Shown here piece by piece: positions 49,131 through 57,027 of a stretch of DNA of 64,000 bases. Origin of the DNA: Roseomonas elaeocarpi. Lineage in GTDB: Bacteria; Pseudomonadota; Alphaproteobacteria; Acetobacterales; Acetobacteraceae. The position numbers were made by a program, and so were the translations under genes. Position 1 is the first letter of the stretch, and each line of letters begins with the position of its first letter. Below the pieces are notes generated by a model that saw nothing but the letters and a program-made list of their open reading frames with translations, made no database searches and was not told where the DNA came from. The stretch covers positions 62,001-126,000 of the forward strand of contig NZ_JBHLUN010000012.1 of assembly GCF_042433915.1 (NCBI RefSeq), given 5' to 3'.

Positions 49131-49910
49131 TCAGAGCGCGCTCTTCTTGTCCTGGTACACCGCGAGCGAGCCGATCGAGTTGCCGCCATCCACCGGCAGC
49201 GACGCGCCGGTGATGTAGCTGCTGGCGCTGCTGGCCAGGAACAGCGCGGCATCGCGCACGTCCTCGTAGCGCGTGGCGCGTCCGGCGGGGATGTTGGCGG
49301 TGGTGGTCGCGGCATGCGTCTCGCTCACCGGGCTGACGCTGCTGCCGGCGGCGAAGCCGGGCTCCAGCGCGTTCACCCGGATGCCGTATTCCGCCAGCTC
49401 GATCGCGAAGCCCTTGGTGATCCGGTCTAGCGCCGTCTTGGAGGTGCAGTAGGGCGCCACGGTACGGCGCATCTTGCGCGCGGCGCCGGAGGAGATGTTG
49501 ATCACGCTGCCCCGCACGCCCGCCGCGATCATGTTCTTGGCCACCGCGCGCGTCAGCAGGAAGGGCGCGCGCAGGTTGATGTCGAAGATGCGGTCCCATT
49601 CCTCGGCATCCACGTCGAGCAGGAAGGCGCTGGGATAAACGCCGGCGTTGTTCACCAGCACGTCGGCGCTGTTCCAGCGCGAGGCAACCGCCGCCGCCAG
49701 CGCCTCGATCGCCGCGGCGTCGCGCAGGTCGGCAGCGTGGCGGAAGCCGTCCGGGCCGAGTTCCATGCCCTCCAGCGCGGCGACGTCCGTGTCAGTGAGG
49801 CACAGGCTGGCGCCAGCCTCGGCAAAGGCGCGCGCCAGCCAGCGGCCGATCACGCCGCCCGCCCCGGTCACCACCACGCGCTTGCCCACCATCTCGGCTG
49901 CGAAGTCCAT
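49131..49910 (-). CDS. SDR-family oxidoreductase
   Basis: A 259-residue short-chain dehydrogenase. TGAGGVIGRWLA cofactor motif, NNAGVYPSAFLLDVDAEEWDRIFDINL, Ser in NISSGAA and catalytic Tyr/Lys in APYCTSKTALDRITKGFAIELA are intact. C-terminus ITGASLPVDGGNSIGSLAVYQDKK. The ATG at 49910 has a strong AAGGAGGG site; an upstream frame start at 50012 does not. Substrate unknown. Divergent from the FAH-family gene, which may be its pathway partner. Confidence 0.92.
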   Translation of the reverse strand: MDFAAEMVGKRVVVTGAGGVIGRWLARAFAEAGASLCLTDTDVAALEGMELGPDGFRHAADLRDAAAIEALAAAVASRWNSADVLVNNAGVYPSAFLLDVDAEEWDRIFDINLRAPFLLTRAVAKNMIAAGVRGSVINISSGAARKMRRTVAPYCTSKTALDRITKGFAIELAEYGIRVNALEPGFAAGSSVSPVSETHAATTTANIPAGRATRYEDVRDAALFLASSASSYITGASLPVDGGNSIGSLAVYQDKKSAL

Positions 49911-50157
49911 CTGCGCCCTCCTTTCCGCCGGTGCGGCGGCGCCCACGGTCATACCGGCTCCGCCGGCTGCGGGGAACGCGGCACCGGGGTGGCGCAAGGG
50001 CGCGCGCCGCATCGCCGGCGCCCTGCGCCCGGCTGTCTCGCGGGCTGCCGCGTTAAGACCTTATCCGGCGGCGGCATCCGGCAGGTCCGGCAGGGTCGCG
50101 GGAACGGCTGGACAGGACACGCCGGCGCCCGAGCTGGCACGGAGAAGAAGGATCACC

Positions 50158-50985
50158 ATGAACAACCGCCGTAACTTCCTGGCCGGCAGCGCCGGGGCGA
50201 TGGGCCTCGGGGCGCTGGGGGCGGGCACCCTGGGGATCGCGCTGACAACAGGCCCGGCCGTGGCGCAGCAAGCCACCCGGTCCCCCGCGGCGACGCCGCC
50301 GCAGCTGGTCCTGCCGGCGCTGCCCGTGCCAACGCTGCAGGTCAACGGGCAGGAGGCGGAGTTCCCCGTGCGCCGCATCTACTGTGTCGGCCGCAACTAC
50401 CTCGCCCATGTCGAGGAGCTGAACCACGACACGCGTGAGGCGCCGTTCTTTTTCCAGAAGGCGCGCGACATGCTGGTGCGCACCGGCGGCGAGGTCGCCT
50501 ATCCCAGCCGCACCGAGGATTACGAGCACGAGGTCGAGCTGGTGCTGGCCATGAAGTCGGGCGGCATGAACATCACGCCGGAAGAGGCGATGGGCCACGT
50601 CTACGGCTACGCCGTCGGTCTCGACATGACGCGGCGCGACCTGCAGAACCGCGCGCAGGAAAAGCGCCAGCCCTGGGAAGCCGGCAAGTCCTTCGACCAG
50701 TCCGCCCCCTGCGGCCCGATCACGCCGATGGGCGCGGCCCCGATGCGGGACGCGCGCATCCACCTCGCAGTCAACGGACGCACCGTGACCGACGGCAACA
50801 TCAAGGACATGATCTGGAACCCGGCCGAGATCGTGGCGCAGCTCTCGACGCTGTTCGCCATCGCGGCGGGTGACCTGATCTACACCGGGACGCCGGCCGG
50901 TGTGGGCAAGGTGGGGCCGGGCGACACGCTGCTCGCCCAGGTCGACGGGCTGAGCGACCTCGAGGTGCGGATCGTGCAGGGCTGA
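50158..50985 (+). CDS. Fumarylacetoacetate hydrolase-family protein with Tat signal peptide
   Basis: A 275-residue FAH-family enzyme. The catalytic part begins RRIYCVGRNYLAHVEEL, continues with the metal ligands in YEHEVELVLAMKSGG and ends TLFAIAAGDLIYTGTPAGVG. Unusually, the first 40 residues are a Tat signal (NRRNFLAGSAGAMGLGALGA...PAVAQQ), so the enzyme should be exported; family members are normally cytoplasmic. AAGGA precedes the ATG. Followed by a 12-bp hairpin. Confidence 0.88.
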   Translation: MNNRRNFLAGSAGAMGLGALGAGTLGIALTTGPAVAQQATRSPAATPPQLVLPALPVPTLQVNGQEAEFPVRRIYCVGRNYLAHVEELNHDTREAPFFFQKARDMLVRTGGEVAYPSRTEDYEHEVELVLAMKSGGMNITPEEAMGHVYGYAVGLDMTRRDLQNRAQEKRQPWEAGKSFDQSAPCGPITPMGAAPMRDARIHLAVNGRTVTDGNIKDMIWNPAEIVAQLSTLFAIAAGDLIYTGTPAGVGKVGPGDTLLAQVDGLSDLEVRIVQG

Positions 50986-50992
50986 GCGCGGC

Positions 50993-51022
50993 GCGGGTCC
51001 CGCCCTTTCCGGCGGGACCCGC
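50993..51022. terminator. Bidirectional terminator
   Basis: A perfect 12-bp stem GCGGGTCCCGCC / GGCGGGACCCGC with a 6-nt loop between the convergent FAH-family and symporter genes. Confidence 0.75.
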
Positions 51023-51050
51023 GGCACCTTCGGCCCCTCAGCTTCACCCC

Positions 51051-52169
51051 TCAGGCGCGGCCGGGCACCGCCGGCTGCGGCATCGCCTGTGCCGGCGGTG
51101 CCTCGTTCAGAGCGCGGGCGGAGCGCGCCGCTTCCGCCGCGGCGGCCTCGCGCCCCCAGCGGGCGGCCAGCGCGGCGCAGACCATCAGCTGGATCTGGTG
51201 GAACAGCATGATCGGCAGCACGATCAGGCTGACGGTGCTGGCCGGGAACAGCAGGCTCGCCATCGGGATGCCGCTGGCCAGGCTCTTCTTGGAGCCGCAG
51301 AACAGGATGGTGATCCGGTCCTCGCGGTTGAAGCCGAGCCGCTTGCCGGCGAAATGGGTGATCCCCAGCACCACCGCCAGCAGCACGGAATTGGCGATCA
51401 GCAGCTCCACGAGGCTGAGCGCGTCCACCTGGTGCCAGAGGCCGTTCACCACGCCCTCGCTGAAGGCGCCGTAGACCACGAACAGGATCGAGCCGCGGTC
51501 CACGTAGCCCACCACCTGCTTGTGGCGGTTCAGGAAGGGCAGGATCCAGCGCCGCACCAGCTGCCCCAGCACGAAGGGCAGCAGCAGCTGCAGCATGATG
51601 CCCTTGATCGCCCCCAGCGACACGCCGGCGCCGTTGGTGGTGGTCATCAGGAAGCCCACCAGCACGGGCGTCAGCACGATGCCCACGAGGTTGCTCAGCG
51701 AGGCCGAGCACAGCGCCGCCGGCACGTTGCCGCGCGCGATCGAGGTAAAGGCGATCGAGCTCTGCACCGTGGAGGGCAGCACGCCCAGGAACACGATGCC
51801 CGCCGCCAGCTCAGGCCCCAGGATCGGGCGCATGGCGTAGCTCAGCCCCAGTGCCAGCACCGGAAAGATCACGTAGGTCGCCACGAACACCGTCAGCTGC
51901 AGGCGCCAGTTGGTGATGCCGTCGATCACCGCCTCGCGCGACAGGCGCGCGCCGTACAGGAAGAACAGCAGCGCGATGGCAAGGTCGGTGGCATCGTCCA
52001 CCACCACCGCACCCACGCCGCGCGCGGGCAGGAGGCTGGCCAGCACCACCATCGAGACGATCAGCAGGATGTACGGGTCGATCCTGAGCCGCGCGAGCAG
52101 CGAGGGCTTCGGCTTCACCGGCACGGCGGAGGCCTTGGTGGGGGTGGGGGTGGCTGTCGGGCTGGCCAT
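51051..52169 (-). CDS. Bile acid:sodium symporter-family transporter
   Basis: A 372-residue inner-membrane protein with about nine to ten hydrophobic segments (SBF-like/YfeH type). Hallmarks are GVLPSTVQSSIAFTSIARGNVPAALCSASLSNLVGIVLTP and CGSKKSLASGIPMASLLFP, where family members bind Na+ and substrate. N- and C-terminal tails are Pro/Ala-rich and cytosolic. Substrate unknown (organic anion likely). Divergent from a LysR gene with a LysR-type box between them, so LysR control is likely. Confidence 0.88.
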   Translation of the reverse strand: MASPTATPTPTKASAVPVKPKPSLLARLRIDPYILLIVSMVVLASLLPARGVGAVVVDDATDLAIALLFFLYGARLSREAVIDGITNWRLQLTVFVATYVIFPVLALGLSYAMRPILGPELAAGIVFLGVLPSTVQSSIAFTSIARGNVPAALCSASLSNLVGIVLTPVLVGFLMTTTNGAGVSLGAIKGIMLQLLLPFVLGQLVRRWILPFLNRHKQVVGYVDRGSILFVVYGAFSEGVVNGLWHQVDALSLVELLIANSVLLAVVLGITHFAGKRLGFNREDRITILFCGSKKSLASGIPMASLLFPASTVSLIVLPIMLFHQIQLMVCAALAARWGREAAAAEAARSARALNEAPPAQAMPQPAVPGRA

Positions 52170-52248
52170 GCTGGGCGGCCTTTTTCCAGTGAGAAGGGGT
52201 TCAGCGCCTTCTGCGCCATGCAGCGCGGCAATGACAGCGTTAACAGCC

Positions 52249-52263
52249 ATCGCGTATCGTGAT
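52249..52263. promoter_or_regulatory. Possible LysR box between symporter and lysR
   Basis: Imperfect inverted repeat ATCGCG-TAT-CGTGAT (one mismatch), containing a T-N11-A core. It overlaps the candidate start codons of the lysR gene, an odd position that lowers confidence. Confidence 0.4.
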
Positions 52264-53131
52264 GGCCATGGCCGACCTCGACCCTGTTCTACTGCGGACC
52301 TTCCTCGTCGTCGCGGAAACCCGCCACTTCACCGAGGCGGGGCACCGGCTGGGCCTGCGCCAGTCCACCGTCAGCCAGCACATCCACCGCCTGGAAGCGG
52401 CGGTGGAACGGCCGCTGCTGCTGCGCGACACCCACGGCGCCTCGCTCACCCCGGATGGCGAGGCGATGCGCGGGTTCGCGGCCCGCATCCTGGAGGCCAA
52501 CGACCGCGCATCCGCCTTTTTCCGCGGCACGGAGCTGCGCGGGCGGCTGCGCTTCGGCACCTCCGAGGACCTCGTGCTGTCCCGCCTGCCGGGCATCCTG
52601 CGGGAATTCGTGCGCTCCAACCCGCTGGTGGACCTCGACCTGACGGTGGGGCTGAGCAGCACCCTGCATGACGGGCTGGAAGCGGGCGAGCTGGACCTGA
52701 TCTTCGCCAAGCGCCGCGCGGGCGAGGAGCGCGGCCGCCTCGTCTGGCGCGAACGCCTGGCCTGGGTGGGGGCGCGCGACACCGTCGTGGACCCCGCAGC
52801 ACCTGTGCCACTGGTGGTCTACCCGTCGCGCTCGATCACCCGCAACCTCGCGGTGGAGGCGATGGAGCGGGCCGGGCGGTCCTGGCGCGTGTCGTGTTCC
52901 AGCGGCAGCCTCAGCGGGCTGACCGCGGCGGTGCAGGCGGGGCTGGGCGTTTCCGCGCAGTCGCGCCTGCTGCTGCGGGGCGAGTTGGTGGAGCTCCGCA
53001 GTCCGGAGCTGCCGCCGCTGGAAGAGGTCGAGTTCGTACTGATGGGCCGCGCCAGTCGTTTGCGCGGCCCGGCCGCGGCGCTGGCCAGCGTGATCGCCCG
53101 CAACGCCGAGCGCCTGCAGGATGCGGCCTGA
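52262..53131 (+). CDS. LysR-family transcriptional regulator
   Basis: A 289-residue LysR regulator. HTH: DPVLLRTFLVVAETRHFTEAGHRLGLRQSTVSQHIHRLEAAVERPLLLRD. The effector domain ends with GLTAAVQAGLGVSAQSRLLLRGELVEL. Three in-frame starts (GTG 52259, ATG 52262, ATG 52268) are possible and none has a Shine-Dalgarno. Divergent from the SBF-type transporter, its presumed target. Confidence 0.9.
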   Translation: MAMADLDPVLLRTFLVVAETRHFTEAGHRLGLRQSTVSQHIHRLEAAVERPLLLRDTHGASLTPDGEAMRGFAARILEANDRASAFFRGTELRGRLRFGTSEDLVLSRLPGILREFVRSNPLVDLDLTVGLSSTLHDGLEAGELDLIFAKRRAGEERGRLVWRERLAWVGARDTVVDPAAPVPLVVYPSRSITRNLAVEAMERAGRSWRVSCSSGSLSGLTAAVQAGLGVSAQSRLLLRGELVELRSPELPPLEEVEFVLMGRASRLRGPAAALASVIARNAERLQDAA

Positions 53132-53187
53132 GGCGCGGCGGCCTCCGCCTCCCTCACGGTCCGGCAACACCCCCGAACACATCTGGC

Positions 53188-53202
53188 GAACAAATCTGGA
53201 AC
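53188..53202. promoter_or_regulatory. Alphaproteobacterial LexA (SOS) box upstream of dinB
   Basis: GAAC-N7-GAAC, equal to the alphaproteobacterial LexA motif GTTC-N7-GTTC read on the other strand. A third GAAC lies nine bases further upstream (53175-53178). It is about 140 bp before the dinB ATG. Confidence 0.68.
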
Positions 53203-53339
53203 GGCCGGGCGTCCGAAGCGATGACCGCGCAGCCCGAAACCCTTAAACTCCGCCGCGCCCGCCACCGACCGGAGCCCCGCGACTGATCGCCGCCGCCGAA
53301 GCCGTTGAAGGGGCCGCCGTAGCCGCCCCCGTCCCGCCG

Positions 53340-54401
53340 ATGCGCAAGATCATCCACGTCGACATGGATGCCTTCTACGCCTCGGTGGAACAGCGCGACG
53401 ACCCGGCGCTGCGCGGCCGGCCGCTGGCGGTCGGCGGGTCGCGCGAACGGGGCGTGGTGGCGGCGGCCAGCTACGAGGCGCGGCGCTTCGGGGTGCATTC
53501 CGCCATGTCCTCGGCCGTGGCTCGGCGGCTGTGCCCGGACCTCGTCTTCGTGGCGCCGCGCTTCGAGGTGTACCGCGCCATCTCGGCCGAGATCCGCGCG
53601 ATCTTCGCCCGCTACACGCCCCTGATCGAGCCGCTCTCGCTGGATGAGGCCTACCTGGACGTCACCGAGAACATCCCGGGCATCCCCTCAGCGACGCGCA
53701 TTGCCGAGGAGATCCGCGCCGCCATCCGCGAGGCGACCGGCCTCACCGCCTCGGCCGGGGTGTCCTACAACAAGTTCCTGGCCAAGCTCGCCTCCGACCA
53801 CCGCAAGCCGGACGGGCTCTTCGTGATCACCCCGCGCATGGGCCCCGCTTTCGTGGAGGACTTGCCGGTGGGCAAGTTCCACGGCATCGGCCCGCGCACC
53901 GCCGAGAAGATGCAGGCGCTGGGCATCCACACCGGCCTCGATCTGCGCGCGCAGAGCCGGTTGTTTCTGCAGGAGCGTTTCGGCAAGGCTGGCAACCACT
54001 ACCACGCCATCGCGCGCGGGCTGGACGACCGGCCGGTGCGCGCCGACCGGCAGCGCAAGTCGGTGGGGGCGGAAAACACCTTTGCCCGCGACCTCAGCCA
54101 GTTCGAGGAGATGCGCGACGCCCTGCGCCCGCTGGTGGCCAAGGTCTGGCAGCACTGCGAGCGCCACCGCGTGTCCGGCCGCACCGTGACGCTGAAGGTG
54201 AAGTTCGCCGACTTCCGGCAGATCACCCGCAGCCGCTCGGTGGCGCCGGTCACGGGCGCGACGGGGCTGGAACAGGCGGGGCTGGAGCTGCTGCAGGGCG
54301 TCTTCCCGCTGCCGCGCGGCGTGCGGCTGCTGGGGATCACGCTGTCGAACCTCGAGGGCGAGGCCGCGGTGCCGCTGCAACAGCTGACCCTGGGGCTCTG
54401 A
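53340..54401 (+). CDS. dinB: DNA polymerase IV (translesion, Y family)
   Basis: A 353-residue Y-family polymerase. Catalytic acidic residues: HVDMDAFYASVE (Asp8) and SLDEAYLDV (about 101-102). The helix-hairpin-helix segment KFHGIGPRTAEKMQALGI and the little-finger domain follow, but the C-terminus (PLQQLTLGL) is shaped like the beta-clamp binding motif QLxLGL. It performs error-prone bypass of lesions. The upstream SOS box suggests damage induction. Confidence 0.94.
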   Translation: MRKIIHVDMDAFYASVEQRDDPALRGRPLAVGGSRERGVVAAASYEARRFGVHSAMSSAVARRLCPDLVFVAPRFEVYRAISAEIRAIFARYTPLIEPLSLDEAYLDVTENIPGIPSATRIAEEIRAAIREATGLTASAGVSYNKFLAKLASDHRKPDGLFVITPRMGPAFVEDLPVGKFHGIGPRTAEKMQALGIHTGLDLRAQSRLFLQERFGKAGNHYHAIARGLDDRPVRADRQRKSVGAENTFARDLSQFEEMRDALRPLVAKVWQHCERHRVSGRTVTLKVKFADFRQITRSRSVAPVTGATGLEQAGLELLQGVFPLPRGVRLLGITLSNLEGEAAVPLQQLTLGL

Positions 54402-54430
54402 GCGCCCCAGCGGCGCGCGGCAGCGGAATG

Positions 54431-54488
54431 CTGGGGTCCGGGGAGCCTCAGGCTCCCCGGCGGAGGTCCAGGAGGCAGCGCCTCCTGG
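54431..54488. repeat. REP-like double hairpin between convergent dinB and corC
   Basis: Two perfect palindromes in tandem: CCGGGGAGCC / GGCTCCCCGG with a TCA loop (54438-54460) and CCAGGAGGC / GCCTCCTGG with an AGC loop (54468-54488). The leading GGGGTCCGGGG also occurs in both arms of the inverted repeat at 48.8-49.1 kb. Likely a repetitive extragenic element serving as a bidirectional terminator. Confidence 0.75.
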
Positions 54489-54527
54489 CAGCGCGGGCGC
54501 AACAACAGCCCGCGGCGGCCTCCCGCG

Positions 54528-55430
54528 CTACTCCGCCGCTTCCTGGGTTTCCGGCGCTTCCGGCGCCGCGCGTCGCACCCGCAGGCGGCGGATACGGCGC
54601 GGATCGGATTCCAGCACCCGGAACTCCAGGCCCGAGGAGTGCGACACCAGCTCCCCCTTGGTGGGCACGCGCCCGGCCAGGGTGAAGACGAGGCCGCCCA
54701 CCGTGTCGATGTCCTGGTGCTGCTCCTCAGGGGTCAGCACCGAGCCCATCTGCGCCTCGAAGGCCTCGATCGGCATGCGCGCGTCGAGGTCCCAGGTGCC
54801 GTCGGGGCGCTCCACCAGCTGCGGCTGCATTTCCTCGTCGTGCTCGTCGGCGATGTCGCCCACGATGGTTTCCACGAGGTCCTCGATGGTCACCAGCCCG
54901 TCGATGCCGCCGTACTCGTCGATCACCAGCGCCAGGTGGACGCGGGCGATGCGCATCTGCAGCAGCAGCGCCAGCACCGGGATCTGCGGCGCCACCATCA
55001 GCGGCTTGCGCAGGATCGCCTGCAGGCTGAACGGCTCTTCCCGCCCCACCGAGGCGAAGACGTCCTTGATGTGGACCATGCCCACGACGTCGTCGAGGTT
55101 TTCCCGGTACACCGGGAAGCGGCTGTGGCCTTCGCGCTGGATCAGCGCGATGGCTTCCTCCAGCGTCAGCGTTTCGGGGATGGCCACGATGTCGGCGCGC
55201 GGCACCATGATGTCGAGCACCGTCTTGCCGCGCAGCTTGAGCACGTTGCGCAGCAGCAGCCGCTCCCCGGCGTCGAGCTCCGGGAGCTCGCCTTCCTCGC
55301 CGGGTTCCTCGGTGCCGTCCACCAGCGCCTCGAAGCGCTCGCGGACGCTCTCGGCCTCCTTCTTGCGGGTCAGCGCGCCGAGCCACCAGAGGAGGCCGCG
55401 GTCCTGGCCCTGTCCGTTATTCTCGCTCAT
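54528..55430 (-). CDS. corC: CBS-domain hemolysin/CorC-family protein
   Basis: A 300-residue cytoplasmic protein. Two CBS motifs (VLDIMVPRADIVAIPETLTLEEAIALI and the region ending LALVIDEYGGIDGLVTIEDLVETIVGDI), then a C-terminal CorC/HlyC domain (HQDIDTVGGLVFTLAGRVPTKGE). The full-length transmembrane DUF21 domain is absent, as in CorC. It probably modulates Mg/Co efflux. Fourth gene of miaB-phoH-ybeY-corC; three bases separate it from ybeY. lnt, the usual next gene, is not there. Confidence 0.9.
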   Translation of the reverse strand: MSENNGQGQDRGLLWWLGALTRKKEAESVRERFEALVDGTEEPGEEGELPELDAGERLLLRNVLKLRGKTVLDIMVPRADIVAIPETLTLEEAIALIQREGHSRFPVYRENLDDVVGMVHIKDVFASVGREEPFSLQAILRKPLMVAPQIPVLALLLQMRIARVHLALVIDEYGGIDGLVTIEDLVETIVGDIADEHDEEMQPQLVERPDGTWDLDARMPIEAFEAQMGSVLTPEEQHQDIDTVGGLVFTLAGRVPTKGELVSHSSGLEFRVLESDPRRIRRLRVRRAAPEAPETQEAAE

Positions 55431-55433
55431 CGC

Positions 55434-55916
55434 TCAGAATACCCCGCGCCAGGGATTGGGCAGGGCCAGCCGGCGCATGATGCGCGCCTCCGCCTGCTCC
55501 ATGCGCCGGGCCTCGCCGGCCTGAAGGTGGTCGTGCCCCACGAGGTGCAGCGCGCCGTGCACCACGAGATGCGCCAGGTGCGCGTGCAGCGGCTTGCCGG
55601 CTGCCCGCGCTTCCCGCCGGACAACGCCCAGCGCCAGGGCGATGTCGCCCAGGAACCCCGGCATCTCCGCCGGGAAGCTCAGCACGTTGGTGGGCTTGTT
55701 CTTGCTGCGATGGAGCCCGTTCAGGCGCTTCACCTCGCGGTCGTCGGTCAGCAACACGTTGACCGCGCCCTGCACCCCTTCCGCCCGCAGCGCCGCGAGC
55801 ACGGCTTCCTGTGCGAGCCGCGAGGCACGGGGCACGGCGGCCCGCCATCGCGGCTCGGAAACAACGACTTCTATCTCCCCGGCCTCGCTGCCGGGGTTAC
55901 TACTCGACGGGTCCAT
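55434..55916 (-). CDS. ybeY: Endoribonuclease YbeY (16S rRNA maturation)
   Basis: A 160-residue metal-dependent RNase for 16S rRNA 3'-end processing and ribosome quality control. The zinc motif H-x3-H-x5-H is in LAHLVVHGALHLVGHDH, preceded by NVLSFPAEMPGFLGDIALAL. The ATG at 55916 is chosen because GGAAGG lies upstream at good spacing; a GTG at 55931 is in frame. It overlaps the phoH end by 17 bp. Confidence 0.94.
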   Translation of the reverse strand: MDPSSSNPGSEAGEIEVVVSEPRWRAAVPRASRLAQEAVLAALRAEGVQGAVNVLLTDDREVKRLNGLHRSKNKPTNVLSFPAEMPGFLGDIALALGVVRREARAAGKPLHAHLAHLVVHGALHLVGHDHLQAGEARRMEQAEARIMRRLALPNPWRGVF

Positions 55917-57027
55917 CCCGATCCTTCCCACGCCGGCCCGCCCTCATGGCTCCGGCTGAGCCGCCATCCTTAGCATCGAAGCGGGCATAGGCGGCAACGA
56001 TCCGGCCCACCAGCGGGTGACGGACCACGTCGCCCTCGGCAAAGCGCGTGACGCCGATGCCCTCGACACCCTCCAGCACGCCCAGCGCCTGCACCAGGCC
56101 CGAAGGCTGGCCGGGCGGCAGGTCCACCTGCGACGGGTCGCCGGTGATCACCATGCGCGTGCCCTCGCCCATGCGGGTGAGGAACATCTTCATCTGCGCC
56201 GGCGTGGTGTTCTGCGCCTCGTCCAGGATGGCGTAGGAATGCGCCAGCGTGCGGCCGCGCATGAAGGCCAGCGGCGCGATCTCGATCTCGCCCGAGGCGA
56301 GGCGCCGCGTCACCTGGTCGCCCGGCAGCATGTCGTGCAGCGCGTCGTAGAGCGGGCGGAGATAGGGATCGACCTTCTCCTTCATGTCGCCGGGCAGGAA
56401 GCCCAGCCGCTCGCCGGCCTCCACCGCCGGGCGGCTCAGCACGATGCGGTCCACCTGGCCCGCCAGCAGCATCGCGACGCCCTGCGCCACCGCGAGGTAG
56501 GTCTTGCCCGTGCCGGCGGGGCCGACGCCGAACACCATCTCGTTGGCCGCCAGCTGCTCCATGTAGCCGGCCTGGGCCGGGGAGCGCGGGGCGATGGCGC
56601 CCTTGCGGGTGCGGATGGCCGGCAGGTCGCGCAGCGGCAGGCGCGGGTTCTCGCCCGCCCCGTCCCCGTCACCGGCCGTGGCCTCGGCGAAGCGCAGCGC
56701 CGCGTCGATCTCGCTCAGGTTCAGCACCTCCCCCCGTCGCAGCCGCGACCACAGCCCGCGGAGGATGTTCTCCGCCGCTTCCGTGGCGCCGCCGCTGCCG
56801 GTCACGGTCACGCGGTTGCCGCGCGCCGCGATCCTGACGCCCAGCTTCTGCTCGATCCGCGCGATGTGCCGGTCATGCTGGCCGAGCAGCAGCGGCAACA
56901 GGGCGTTGTCGTCGAAGGTGAGCGACACGGCGCGCGTGCCCGGGCCGGCATCGGCCAGGATGGGACGGGCAAGGGCCTGGGGGTCCGTCCGGAGGGCGAT
57001 GCCCACCGACGAGAGGGGTGTGTTCAA
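55900..57027 (-). CDS. PhoH-family ATPase
   Basis: A 375-residue PhoH-like protein. A KH-like N-terminal RNA-binding segment (RIEQKLGVRIAARGNRVTVTG) precedes the ATPase with Walker A FGVGPAGTGKTYLAVA and Walker B YAILDEAQNTTPAQ. Also RMVITGDPSQVDLP. Probably works with YbeY on RNA. A TTG start at 57027 overlaps the miaB stop (TTGA) and has AGGAG ten bases upstream; an in-frame ATG at 57054 lacks such a site. Confidence 0.9.
   Translation of the reverse strand: MNTPLSSVGIALRTDPQALARPILADAGPGTRAVSLTFDDNALLPLLLGQHDRHIARIEQKLGVRIAARGNRVTVTGSGGATEAAENILRGLWSRLRRGEVLNLSEIDAALRFAEATAGDGDGAGENPRLPLRDLPAIRTRKGAIAPRSPAQAGYMEQLAANEMVFGVGPAGTGKTYLAVAQGVAMLLAGQVDRIVLSRPAVEAGERLGFLPGDMKEKVDPYLRPLYDALHDMLPGDQVTRRLASGEIEIAPLAFMRGRTLAHSYAILDEAQNTTPAQMKMFLTRMGEGTRMVITGDPSQVDLPPGQPSGLVQALGVLEGVEGIGVTRFAEGDVVRHPLVGRIVAAYARFDAKDGGSAGAMRAGRRGKDRDGPVE

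Noticed and set aside
53221..53286. Possible 21-codon ORF upstream of dinB
   Set aside because: No Shine-Dalgarno and basic, low-complexity composition; more likely part of the leader.
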